DNA of 64,000 nucleotides, taken from positions 1-64,000 of the forward strand of contig JANOCD010000018.1 of NCBI GenBank assembly GCA_031411995.1, given 5' to 3'. The DNA comes from Rudanella sp031411995. Its GTDB lineage: Bacteria > Bacteroidota > Bacteroidia > Cytophagales > Spirosomataceae. The position numbers were made by a program, and so were the translations under genes. Below, piece by piece: positions 8,698 to 17,392 of this stretch. The stretch's first letter is position 1. Each line of letters starts with the position of its first letter. The notes beneath the pieces were generated by a model. The model made no database searches. It had not been told where the DNA came from and saw only the letters and a program-made list of their open reading frames with translations.

Positions 8698-11600
8698 ATG
8701 GCTTCATGCTCTCTACTCCTGCTGCTGCTTCTCTTTTTTGGGGGAAACACGCCCTTGCTGGCCCAGCCCGACACCATACAGAACAGTATAAATCGGCACC
8801 TCGACCGGGCTAAACAACTCACTTCTTCTCAACCCGAACAGGCACTGGCTGCGGCCCAAACCGCCCTGGCACTGGCCCAAAAGAATCGCCTGTCGTTATC
8901 CGAAGCAAAGGCCTACCAGCAGCTCACCCGCATCTACGCCGAACGTAGCGAGTACACCCGCGCTCTGGAAATGAGTAAGGCCGGAATCGCCATTTTTCTC
9001 CCGATGGGTGAGTACAAAGAAACCTGCCGCATGTACATTGGTATGGGGATTATCAACCGGTACCTCAAACAGTATAAGGCCAGTATAGAAGCCAATGCAC
9101 AGGCAGAAAAAATAGCGAAAGAACATGGACTCAGGCCACAATTAGCCTCAGTCTACGGTAACCTCGGTAATGTTTATTTTGACCAGGCAGATTATGGGAA
9201 GGCGTTACAGTACCACCTGCAATCCCTGCAAATCGATCAGACACTGAACAACGAACAGGGGATGAGCAATACGTTTCATAACCTCGCCATGATTTACCGC
9301 GTGGCAAAACAGTACGACAAAGCCCTCGACTACTATAACCGATCACTGACGTTTGACCTCAAGAACGATAATCAGGATAATATCGCTATTTCATACAGCG
9401 ATCTGGCCCGGCTTTTCATAGCAAAGGGCAACTTTCGGGAGGCCCTGTCATACGCCCAGAAGGCACTGACCATTGCCCGGAAAATTAAGGCCAAAAACAC
9501 CGAACGGGGGGCACTGTTGCTACTGCCCCTCATTCATGCCTCGTTGGGGGATCACGAGCAGGCGCTGCGATATCAGCATCGATATGAGGACCTGTCGGAT
9601 AGTTTGCAGTCGGCGGAGCTGTCGAAGCAGATTGCAGATATGCAGGCCCGGTATCAGGGCGAACAGAAAGACCGCGAACTGGGCGTACAGAAGCTACGCT
9701 TGGCGGCCCAACAGGCATCGCTCGGTCAACAGCGAATGTGGATCGTTTCCCTGATTGCGCTGGTACTTCTGGGCGGGCTGATTGGCTACCTGCTCTTCAA
9801 CCGGTATCAGCTTCGGCAGCGAAATCAGCAGCTTTCACTGGAAAACGAACAATACCAGCTTTCGCGAAGCCTGCAACTCCGCCAAGACATCGACGAGACG
9901 ATCAACTATTTCGCTACGTCGCTCTACGGTAAAAATACAGTGGATGAAATTCTGTGGGATGTGGCCCAAAACTGCATTGCCCGGTTGGGCTTCGTAGACT
10001 GCGTGATCTATCTGCTCAACGACGAGCAAACAGCCCTCGTCCAGAAAGCCGCCTATGGCAACAAAAACCCGGAAGCCTACTCGATTCTTAACCCGATAGT
10101 CATTACGCTGGGAGAAGGCATTGTCGGAACCGTAGCACGAACGGGCAAGCCGGAAATCGTTACCGACACCACGCAGGACCCGCGATACATCGTGGACGAC
10201 GAGATACGTTACGCTGAACTGGCTGTACCGCTGCTGCTCCAAAACGAGGTCATTGGCGTGATCGATTCGGAACATCCCGAAAAAGGCTTTTTCCAGGAGC
10301 ATCACCTGGAGGCTCTGCAAACCATCGCGGCCATCTGTAGCAGCAAAATTGCCCAAGCGATAGCGGATGAAGCCGCCAAAAAGGCCAAAATTCTGCAAAT
10401 CGAAGCGGATTATATCAAGAAGCTGGATCGGGTCAAGTCGCAGTTTTTTGCCAACATTTCGCATGAGTTCCGCACCCCGCTGCAACTAATTCTGGCACCG
10501 CTTCAAAAACGGGAAACCATCAGCCCGGAAGAAACCCACATGATGGAGCGCAATGCCAACCGCTTGCTTCGGCTGGTGAATCAACTGCTCGATATGGCAA
10601 AGGCAGAAATGGGTATGCTTACCCTGAATCGACAACGGGGCCACTTGATTAGCTTCCTTCGGCAAACCGCGCAGTACTTCCAGCCAATGGCCGAGAGCAA
10701 GAAACTACAGTACCAGATTGACCTGCCTGATACCGAATGGATAGCCGCCTACGACCGCGATAAGCTTGAGAAAATTGTGTATAATCTGTTGTCGAATGCC
10801 ATCAAGTTTACCCCGGCAGGGGGGCAGGTAACGCTACGGGCCGACGTAGAACCAGAAACCGGGCTTCGGCTGGTGGTTCGCGACACGGGCATTGGCATTC
10901 CAGCCTCGCTGCAAACCCGCGTCTTCGACCGTTTTTACCAGATCGACCCCTCGCAAACGCGGGCCTTCGAGGGAAGCGGCTTGGGGCTGGCACTAACTAA
11001 AGAATTGGTCGAACTCTACGAAGGCTCAATTGAAGTAGAAAGTCAGCCCGAATTGGGCAGCACATTTGATGTCTGGTTACCCCTAAAAGCAGAAGCACCG
11101 CAGGATGCCGACGGGCTGGACATGGTACTATCCGCTCCGTTTGCCGCGCAACCCGTGGGCACAACCACCACACCCGGCCCGTTGGCAGTGGACGAACAGG
11201 CCGAAGGCAGCGGGGAAGACAAGCCTACACTTCTGCTGGTAGAAGACCACCCTGAACTGAACGATTACCTCCGCCAGCAACTTGCCAACCGCTTTCGGGT
11301 GGTGCAGGCCATGCGGGGCGATGAAGGCCTCCAGATAGCTCGTCGGGTGGTGCCTGACCTGATTATTTCCGATGTGATGATGCCGGTGATGGACGGTTTT
11401 TCGATGACGCGCCATCTGAAAGAAGACGACCTGACCAGCCATATCCCAGTCATCCTGCTCACGGCCAAAGACGACATCAACTCCCGAAAAGAAGGTTTTG
11501 AAGGGGGGGCTGAACAGTACTTAGCCAAGCCTTTTGCGTTGGATGAACTGGTGGCCCGCATCAACAGTGTGCTTACCCAGCGCGATTTGTTACGTAAAAA

Positions 11601-12018
11601 ATACAGCCGGGAGGTCGTCTTGCAACCGACAGGAGCATCCATCCGTGATCGGGAGGCCGAGTTTCTGGAAAAAACCATCCGCATTATCGACGAACACATC
11701 GCCGAGGAAGCGTTCAGTGTGGAAGCCCTACAACGGGAAATGGGCATGAGCCGGATGCAGTTGCACCGCAAGCTGAAGGCACTCACCGATCACTCTGCCT
11801 CTGACTTTATTCGCTACATCCGGCTCCAGCGAGCAGCCGACCTGTTGCAGCAGCCTGGCATCCAGATTGCCGAAGCCGCTTACCTGTCGGGTTTCAATCA
11901 TCTTTCCTATTTCTCCAAATGTTTCAAAGATCAATTTGGCATGGTACCGTCCGAATTTGCCAAACAAAAAGAGGTAAAGATTCAAAGTAATTATTTTCAA
12001 ATATCTGGTAATCAATAA
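8698..12018 (+). CDS. Hybrid two-component system: TPR, GAF, histidine kinase, receiver, AraC output
   Basis: A one-protein signalling system of 1,106 residues from ATG 8698 (a TTG lies three codons upstream). A signal peptide (ending PLLAQ) precedes six or so TPR motifs to about residue 330. A membrane helix spans 347–368, followed by a GAF domain (~400–560), HisKA with phospho-acceptor His589 in NISHEFRTPL, and HATPase_c with DTGIGIP and GSGLGLAL. The receiver (~842–955) has Asp892 in ISDVMMPVMDG and the conserved Lys in LAKPF. An AraC-type helix–turn–helix ends the protein. Receptor TPRs would face the periplasm. The secreted-protein genes that follow on the same strand are plausible targets, though the sequence does not prove this. 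Confidence 0.9.
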   Translation: MASCSLLLLLLLFFGGNTPLLAQPDTIQNSINRHLDRAKQLTSSQPEQALAAAQTALALAQKNRLSLSEAKAYQQLTRIYAERSEYTRALEMSKAGIAIFLPMGEYKETCRMYIGMGIINRYLKQYKASIEANAQAEKIAKEHGLRPQLASVYGNLGNVYFDQADYGKALQYHLQSLQIDQTLNNEQGMSNTFHNLAMIYRVAKQYDKALDYYNRSLTFDLKNDNQDNIAISYSDLARLFIAKGNFREALSYAQKALTIARKIKAKNTERGALLLLPLIHASLGDHEQALRYQHRYEDLSDSLQSAELSKQIADMQARYQGEQKDRELGVQKLRLAAQQASLGQQRMWIVSLIALVLLGGLIGYLLFNRYQLRQRNQQLSLENEQYQLSRSLQLRQDIDETINYFATSLYGKNTVDEILWDVAQNCIARLGFVDCVIYLLNDEQTALVQKAAYGNKNPEAYSILNPIVITLGEGIVGTVARTGKPEIVTDTTQDPRYIVDDEIRYAELAVPLLLQNEVIGVIDSEHPEKGFFQEHHLEALQTIAAICSSKIAQAIADEAAKKAKILQIEADYIKKLDRVKSQFFANISHEFRTPLQLILAPLQKRETISPEETHMMERNANRLLRLVNQLLDMAKAEMGMLTLNRQRGHLISFLRQTAQYFQPMAESKKLQYQIDLPDTEWIAAYDRDKLEKIVYNLLSNAIKFTPAGGQVTLRADVEPETGLRLVVRDTGIGIPASLQTRVFDRFYQIDPSQTRAFEGSGLGLALTKELVELYEGSIEVESQPELGSTFDVWLPLKAEAPQDADGLDMVLSAPFAAQPVGTTTTPGPLAVDEQAEGSGEDKPTLLLVEDHPELNDYLRQQLANRFRVVQAMRGDEGLQIARRVVPDLIISDVMMPVMDGFSMTRHLKEDDLTSHIPVILLTAKDDINSRKEGFEGGAEQYLAKPFALDELVARINSVLTQRDLLRKKYSREVVLQPTGASIRDREAEFLEKTIRIIDEHIAEEAFSVEALQREMGMSRMQLHRKLKALTDHSASDFIRYIRLQRAADLLQQPGIQIAEAAYLSGFNHLSYFSKCFKDQFGMVPSEFAKQKEVKIQSNYFQISGNQ

Positions 12019-12099
12019 TTTACTACTAAAAAGATTTCCTTGTTACATCCGTGCTATTTTCTGGGAACTGTGTGTTAGCCCTGCCCAAAGTACTCCGGC

Positions 12100-12107
12100 T
12101 ACCTTTG
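12100..12107 (+). promoter_or_regulatory. -7 box TACCTTTG before the lipoprotein gene
   Basis: Exact TAnnTTTG match, 72 bases before the start at 12180, giving a leader of about 65 nt. It suggests the secreted-protein run is transcribed separately from the sensor gene. Confidence 0.5.
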
Positions 12108-12179
12108 TTGCCGTAAGGTATTCGCCGAATCACCTATAAGCAGTAGGCAATTTTCTTTCCTTTTTTAACAAGCATTACC

Positions 12180-12902
12180 ATGCAACAACTAAAAGCAGTA
12201 ACCGTCTTCGCGCTGCTCCTGATGGCACTTTGCGGATGCGAAGAAAGCTTCGTTCAGCGGCAGGACCTCGCGGCACGGGCCGACGGGTTCGTTCCGAACT
12301 CTCCCCCGGAAGGTCCCGGAGGCTACACATCCAATCCGGGCGGGCATCCGCTACTATTCCCGACGATTATCGAACAGACGTTCGTTCCCGGAAACAAACT
12401 GTTTGCTTACACCAAATGCCTCACCTGGCGGATTGAGTGGCCGAACTACCCGGTTGGTACAGACCAGAACAAGATTCCGACGGTGTTTACGCTATCGAAC
12501 GGTGCGCTCAACAGTTTCAATTATCTGAACAGCGTAGCAGCCTCCACTACGTATAAGACCAATTTCAACCTCTACCACAACGCTCAGATAGAAATGTCCA
12601 GAACGATGTGGGACGAATTGACCTATACACTTGGAGCGGGTGATCAGATGGGAGTAGTCTGGTTCAATAAAACCAACTACTCGGTCAAGACCATTGAGGG
12701 GTGGGTGAAAGAGCGGCCAAGCCTGTTTGAAGCCTACTGGACGGATAACAACCAGGAGCCTCCAGTGTACGAGCAGGGCGACATATTTCTCTTCAAACTC
12801 TTCGGCAGCATGCCCACCGACCCGGATCGCTACGGCGGTATCCGCATCGTCTCCATGACACCCCGTATCATCGAGGTGTATCTGGCCGTACCAAATAACT
12901 AA
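12180..12902 (+). CDS. Putative lipoprotein of unknown function
   Basis: A 240-residue protein with a signal peptide and lipobox LMALCGC, predicting lipidation at Cys20 (Cys18 also possible). The rest is soluble and rich in aromatic residues, with a Pro/Gly-rich stretch after the lipid site. I recognise no domain. It is the first gene of a run of exported proteins on the plus strand (12180–16770) downstream of the hybrid sensor, and has its own -7 box. A hairpin follows it at 12944–12984. Confidence 0.6.
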   Translation: MQQLKAVTVFALLLMALCGCEESFVQRQDLAARADGFVPNSPPEGPGGYTSNPGGHPLLFPTIIEQTFVPGNKLFAYTKCLTWRIEWPNYPVGTDQNKIPTVFTLSNGALNSFNYLNSVAASTTYKTNFNLYHNAQIEMSRTMWDELTYTLGAGDQMGVVWFNKTNYSVKTIEGWVKERPSLFEAYWTDNNQEPPVYEQGDIFLFKLFGSMPTDPDRYGGIRIVSMTPRIIEVYLAVPNN

Positions 12903-12943
12903 CCCGGCCCGGTCGCAACCCATCATATAGTGTCTGTTCCACC

Positions 12944-12984
12944 GGGGTATAGCCATTGTCCCTAGGTTGGGAAAGCTATACCCC
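12944..12984 (+). terminator. Intergenic hairpin after the lipoprotein gene
   Basis: GGGGTATAGC (12944–12953) pairs perfectly with GCTATACCCC (12975–12984). An inner TCCC/GGGA stem lies between them. There is no clean T run, so this could be an attenuator or mRNA-stabilising structure rather than a terminator. Confidence 0.4.
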
Positions 12985-13023
12985 ACCTCTTCTACTTTTC
13001 AATCACAAGTCTTCTTTTTAATC

Positions 13024-14322
13024 ATGAATACGAATTTCGTACACCTCTTTTTTAAGGTCTGCCTTGCAGGCCTCCTGTTCAGCCCGAAACAAGTGCTGGC
13101 CCAATGGTCGACCCAAAACGGCAACTTGTACGTCAATCCTCCAACCAAAGTTGGTATAGGTCTATCAAACCCTAATCGGAACTTAGACATTCATAGCTCA
13201 TCTGATACCTACCTACGTGTCAGCTCTTTAGGTGGGGCCTCGCTTTCCAGCCAGACGGCCGGTATCGAACTTCGGCGCACTGTGGCGAACGGTGCGTCTA
13301 CGGCAACGTGGTCGATCAACAACGAAGACCATTTTCGCATCCGGCACAACGGCGACCTGATGTTTGCTATGTCCACCGACATGGCCCGGTTGGGCATCAA
13401 TCTCGACAACCCGGTCGTATTCACCATCTACGGAAAAAACGTGACCAGATCGGGGAATTATCTGGCGGACGGTGCCCTGCGCCTGCATTCGAGGGTGGGC
13501 GATAACACGCACATGCTGGCCCTCGACGGCAACCAAATCGAAAGCAGCGACCCGCTGTACCTCAACAACGAGTCGGATAAGGATATTCTGCTGGCCAATG
13601 GCGGGGGCAAGGTGAAAGTCGGCACCACAGACAACGAAGCCCGATTCAGTGTGGCGTCGGAAAGCGATATGCAGCTTAAGCTCATCAATCCGGGCACTGG
13701 CGGAGCGGCCTGGCGCATTGGAGTGGCCAACAATAGCTGGGGTGCCGGGGCCGGTAAGCTGGTGTTTTCCAAAACAGCCAGTTCCGACGATGCCACGATG
13801 GTTATCACCCCAGCCGGGAACGTAGGCATCGGCCTGACCACACCCTCAAAAACGCTACAGGTTAACGGAACTATCTCGACCAAGGTCCTCGAGATCACAG
13901 GCGGGTCCGACCTCGCCGAACACTTCGACATTGAAGCCGCCGAAACGCTGCTGCCGGGTACGGTGGTCAGCATCGACCCCGATAAACCGGGCCAACTGCG
14001 GGTAGCCCGGCAAGCCTACGACAAAACGGTGGCCGGTATCGTGAGCGGGGCGGGCGACGTGCAGCCGGGTATGCTGATGGGACAGGCGGGCACTCTCGCC
14101 AGCGGGCAACACCCGGTGGCCCTGACAGGACGGGTTTATTGCCGGGTCGATGCACAGTACGGAGCCATCCGTCCGGGTGATCTACTCACGACATCGCCCA
14201 CGGCGGGTCATGCCATGAAGGCGTTGGACAGCGGGCAGGCGCAGGGTGCTATCCTCGGCAAAGCCATGACCTCGCTGGACGCAGGCACGGGATTGGTGCT
14301 GGTGCTGGTCAGTCTTCAATAA
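13024..14322 (+). CDS. Secreted fibre-like protein with C-terminal head domain
   Basis: A 432-residue protein starting at ATG 13024, which puts a signal peptide (ending QVLAQ) at the N-terminus; the longer frame from 12967 begins inside the upstream hairpin. The middle carries GIG-type motifs (KVGIGLSNPNRNLDI, NVGIGLTTPSKTLQVNG) as in phage tail-fibre-like surface proteins of Bacteroidota. The last ~140 residues (SDLAEHFDI, PGTVVSIDP, VAGIVSGAG, ALTGRVYC) resemble the domain fused to such fibres and related to the peptidase-G2-like group. Autocleavage cannot be judged from sequence. It lies 23 bp before the next secreted-protein gene, so they are probably co-transcribed. Confidence 0.55.
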   Translation: MNTNFVHLFFKVCLAGLLFSPKQVLAQWSTQNGNLYVNPPTKVGIGLSNPNRNLDIHSSSDTYLRVSSLGGASLSSQTAGIELRRTVANGASTATWSINNEDHFRIRHNGDLMFAMSTDMARLGINLDNPVVFTIYGKNVTRSGNYLADGALRLHSRVGDNTHMLALDGNQIESSDPLYLNNESDKDILLANGGGKVKVGTTDNEARFSVASESDMQLKLINPGTGGAAWRIGVANNSWGAGAGKLVFSKTASSDDATMVITPAGNVGIGLTTPSKTLQVNGTISTKVLEITGGSDLAEHFDIEAAETLLPGTVVSIDPDKPGQLRVARQAYDKTVAGIVSGAGDVQPGMLMGQAGTLASGQHPVALTGRVYCRVDAQYGAIRPGDLLTTSPTAGHAMKALDSGQAQGAILGKAMTSLDAGTGLVLVLVSLQ

Positions 14323-14345
14323 GGTACGTTAACCACACACGAAAC

Positions 14346-16184
14346 ATGAAATCAATCAACCTCTTGCTCATCGGGCTGATGGGCCTGTTTGGCGGAACGA
14401 CGATGGCCCAGAAAATGGTGCCGCACTCGTTCCGATATCAGGTCGGGCCACGTCAGGCCGCGCCACGTCAGGCCGATACGTCGGACCGTGATACGTCGGG
14501 CAGCAACCAACTCCAGTTTCTGACGCAGGTGACGCAGCCCAGCACGACCTTTCTCCGGTTGTACTTTGCGGGTACGCAATTAGGCGACGGTAGCTATCTG
14601 GTGTTGGAAGGCACCGATGGCAACCGGCAGGAACTCAGAAAACAAGACCTCGAAAACTGGCGGTATAGTTCGGCCTATTTCAACGGCCAATCGGTAAACG
14701 TATCGCTGTTTGCAGCTCCCGGCGACCGCAACACGGTTACTGTCAGTGGCGTGAAGATAAGCGGGGAGCCGACCGGTTCAACCCAAAAGGCCCGTCAGGC
14801 AGCGCAGCCGAAGCCGACCGCGAGACAGTCGGCAGCTTCGTCTGTAACGTACCCGTATGCCAAAGCAGTAGGGCGGTTCACTAATGGATCCGATTCGTAT
14901 GGCACGGGCTGGATTGCACCCAACGGGGCTATTGTGACCTCCTCGTATGTGTATAATAGCTATGTTAAAGACCAATCATACGATGTCATCGAGTTTAACG
15001 TACCGCCGTCCGTTGGCACAACGGTTCAGCACCCTTCGCCCCAGGATCAATATCCGGTATCGACCGCGCCAGATCAGGTGAAGCAGGGGGCAACGATCGT
15101 GCCCTTCAAAATATCGCTGGACCTTCTTGGGCGAATGAACACGTATACAATCCTGGCCCCTTTGGCTAATAGTACGGGCTTACGGCCCGGTGAACGTCAG
15201 CAGGAGTACTTCCGGATCTCGACCAATCCCAAAAGTTCGGATATTAATGATGCGGGCAACGTTCCGGTCGATGTGCTACACTACGGAGCTTATGCCGGCG
15301 ATAGCTACAATGGGCAGTTTCGGACGCTGCATCTGTACCAGAATTCCTTGTTGGAGCAGAACGAGTATCTTTCAGTTTATGCCGGGGCGGAGCGCAACGA
15401 GTATGTGATTTATAATGGCGTAGGTTTGGTTAATAATGGTGTCTCAGGTATTACAGGAAGTGACACGGGTGCCCCCATCACATATGGAGAATCAAATATA
15501 GCGATGGGGATACACGAAGCAGGTTCTAGCGACCCTAACCTGCCTTCGACAGGCATCGGGTTTCGGAATGAGGGCCTCCGCAATGACCTGGCTCGATTCT
15601 TTGCTGCCAAAGCTGCCTATGTCGACCTGGAAGGATTAAACAACCAACCCACAGGCGAAATTCACAAAGCCTACCTCACCGCACAACAGGCGGCTCAGCA
15701 CGCACCCAACGACTACACCGTCTACTTTGCCAGAGGGACTTATGCGGGAGCAGTCACCTTCAACCGGCCCATGACACTGCGGGCACCTGTAGGCAAAGTA
15801 ACCATCGGCTCGGCGAACGGGGGGGCCCGCCAAGCGGCTGAGTCATCCATTGCCCGAAACGTGGCTATGGCCGAAGCCTTGGGTGCTCACTCGCGGCTGG
15901 AAAGACCGGAAACGACGGAGAAGGTGCGGGCGTATCCGAACCCGTTCCGGGATCAGACCGAAATCAAGTATCAGTTCGAGGAGGGAGGTCCCGTATCGGT
16001 GGACATACTCAACGCGGCTGGTGTACTTGTCGCTACGTTCAACCTCAGCAACGCAGCATTTGGCCAGAACGGGGTGCAATGGAACGGCACGGACCAAAAC
16101 GGCAGACCGGTTCCGACCGGGCTGTATATTGTAAAAATGAACAACGGACGTCAGACGTTCACGACGAAAGTGCTTAAGCAGTAA
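14346..16184 (+). CDS. Secreted trypsin-like protein lacking the catalytic triad, T9SS sorting domain
   Basis: A 612-residue protein with signal peptide (MKSINLLLIGLMGLFGGTTMAQ). Residues ~180–400 follow a chymotrypsin-fold pattern: GTGWIAPNGAIVTSSYV aligns with the TAAHC block and ITGSDTGAPI with the GDSGGP block. In this reading the His position holds Tyr201, the Ser position Thr374, and the DxALL block reads NTYTILAPL, so no triad remains. The C-terminus has a FlgD-like/T9SS type A sorting domain (VRAYPNPF at its start, GLYIVKMNN near the end). It is probably a secreted, non-proteolytic binding protein. The next gene is 37 bp downstream. Confidence 0.6.
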   Translation: MKSINLLLIGLMGLFGGTTMAQKMVPHSFRYQVGPRQAAPRQADTSDRDTSGSNQLQFLTQVTQPSTTFLRLYFAGTQLGDGSYLVLEGTDGNRQELRKQDLENWRYSSAYFNGQSVNVSLFAAPGDRNTVTVSGVKISGEPTGSTQKARQAAQPKPTARQSAASSVTYPYAKAVGRFTNGSDSYGTGWIAPNGAIVTSSYVYNSYVKDQSYDVIEFNVPPSVGTTVQHPSPQDQYPVSTAPDQVKQGATIVPFKISLDLLGRMNTYTILAPLANSTGLRPGERQQEYFRISTNPKSSDINDAGNVPVDVLHYGAYAGDSYNGQFRTLHLYQNSLLEQNEYLSVYAGAERNEYVIYNGVGLVNNGVSGITGSDTGAPITYGESNIAMGIHEAGSSDPNLPSTGIGFRNEGLRNDLARFFAAKAAYVDLEGLNNQPTGEIHKAYLTAQQAAQHAPNDYTVYFARGTYAGAVTFNRPMTLRAPVGKVTIGSANGGARQAAESSIARNVAMAEALGAHSRLERPETTEKVRAYPNPFRDQTEIKYQFEEGGPVSVDILNAAGVLVATFNLSNAAFGQNGVQWNGTDQNGRPVPTGLYIVKMNNGRQTFTTKVLKQ

Positions 16185-16221
16185 ATCAAACCACTTACTA
16201 TTTACAAAAAAGGAAAGAATC

Positions 16222-16770
16222 ATGAAAAACTTAGTTATAGCCCTTCTTTTGGGCATCGCATTAGCGGGTGCAGCACTCGCTCAGTCTCCGTCGAAAGAGT
16301 CGGCGGGAAAAACAGGCAAGACGCGGGTGGCGGTGGTCGAATTCACGCCCGGCCCCAACGCGCCGGGGATGTCGGTGGAAACCAAGCGGCATCTTCAGGC
16401 CGGCACCGCGTTCGCCCTTTACCAAAGCAAGCGGTTTGATGTCGTGGATGTCAGGCACACCAGGGATGCGTCGAAAGCCGATCTGGTAGCGGTGAACGGG
16501 GCTTCGACAGCCGCTGCGGTGCGGGTCGGCAAGCAACTCGGGGTCAGTTACGTGCTGACGGGGACGGTCGAAGAATACAACACGAATGGCACCGCCACGC
16601 TCAAAACCCGGCTCGTGGAGGTGGCCAGTGGAAAGGTCAGACACGCCTGCGAAACGTCGCAGCAGAGCACCAGCGCCATGACCTCCGGCGGTGATGCTGA
16701 AATGATGACGAAGGTGCTGAGACCGCTGATTCAAAAGCTATCGGCTACGCTTGCGGCAGAGGTGCTTTGA
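16222..16770 (+). CDS. CsgG/LpoB-like secreted protein
   Basis: A 182-residue protein with a signal peptide (ending GAALAQ). Features shared with the CsgG family are RVAVVEFTPG near the start of the mature part, an FDVVD strand, GKQLGVSYVLTGTVEEY, and a long C-terminal helix. There is no lipobox, so it is probably periplasmic rather than an outer-membrane CsgG channel. It is the last gene of the plus-strand secreted-protein run and is followed by a terminator. No other curli genes are present. Confidence 0.6.
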   Translation: MKNLVIALLLGIALAGAALAQSPSKESAGKTGKTRVAVVEFTPGPNAPGMSVETKRHLQAGTAFALYQSKRFDVVDVRHTRDASKADLVAVNGASTAAAVRVGKQLGVSYVLTGTVEEYNTNGTATLKTRLVEVASGKVRHACETSQQSTSAMTSGGDAEMMTKVLRPLIQKLSATLAAEVL

Positions 16771-16775
16771 CCCTG

Positions 16776-16807
16776 AGAGGCCTCGGTGAGTTGCCGAGGT
16801 CTCTTTT
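16776..16807 (+). terminator. Terminator of the secreted-protein run
   Basis: CCTCGG (16781–16786) pairs with CCGAGG (16794–16799), extended by AGAG and TCTCT with a one-base bulge, then TTTT. Confidence 0.6.
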
Positions 16808-16833
16808 ACCGTTAACGATTTTACCTTATCCCG

Positions 16834-17274
16834 ATGCGTGTCGAAGTTAGAAAATTGGAGCCAGGTGACGTGGAACTGTTCATCGAACTGATTGGTTTGT
16901 TCCGGGACGTTTTAGAAACCGACATACAAACGAAGGCTCCGCCCAAACACCTGCAACGCCTGTTGGCCAGCCCCGATTTTGTTGCTTTTGTAGCTCAATC
17001 GGCCAATACAGTAATTGGTGGCGTAACAGCCTACGTATTAACGCAATACCATTCGGAAAAGCCAGTGGTTTATCTGTATGATATTGCGGTTAGCGAAGCT
17101 TATCAGAGGAAAGGAATTGCAACAAAATTACTACTGCAGCTAAAGCAATTCGGCCACAGTTTGGGCGTAGAGGAAGTATTTGTACAGGCCTATCAGGAAG
17201 ATACCGAGGCCGTCAGTTTCTACCGGGCAACGGGCGGTGTTCCCAGGCAGGTCATTCATTTTACCTGGTGCTGA
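16834..17274 (+). CDS. GNAT acetyltransferase, AAC(3)-I-like
   Basis: A 146-residue GNAT protein. The stretch LLASPDFVAFVAQ, VIGGVTAYVL, VYLYDIAVSEAYQRKGIATKL, VFVQAYQEDTEAVSFY and QVIHFTW follows the order and spacing of aminoglycoside 3-N-acetyltransferases of the AAC(3)-I group. The acetyl-CoA loop is QRKGIA. The gene stands alone, without integron or mobile-element features. Whether it acetylates an aminoglycoside or a native amine cannot be told from sequence; a chromosomal homologue with another substrate is quite possible. Confidence 0.7.
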   Translation: MRVEVRKLEPGDVELFIELIGLFRDVLETDIQTKAPPKHLQRLLASPDFVAFVAQSANTVIGGVTAYVLTQYHSEKPVVYLYDIAVSEAYQRKGIATKLLLQLKQFGHSLGVEEVFVQAYQEDTEAVSFYRATGGVPRQVIHFTWC

Positions 17275-17379
17275 TGCGACAGCAATTCTAGTCAAAATCT
17301 CATAGTTGGCAATAATCAAACTAACTATTCGATTTTAGATTTCACGCTATCAGCCTATCAATTGGCAGTGGAGATATTG

Positions 17380-17387
17380 TATTTTTG
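17380..17387 (+). promoter_or_regulatory. -7 box TATTTTTG before the broken amidase gene
   Basis: Exact TAnnTTTG match ending 5 bases before the ATG at 17393; a TTG lies upstream at 17362. The transcript would be nearly leaderless. Confidence 0.4.
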
Positions 17388-17392
17388 TCGGT

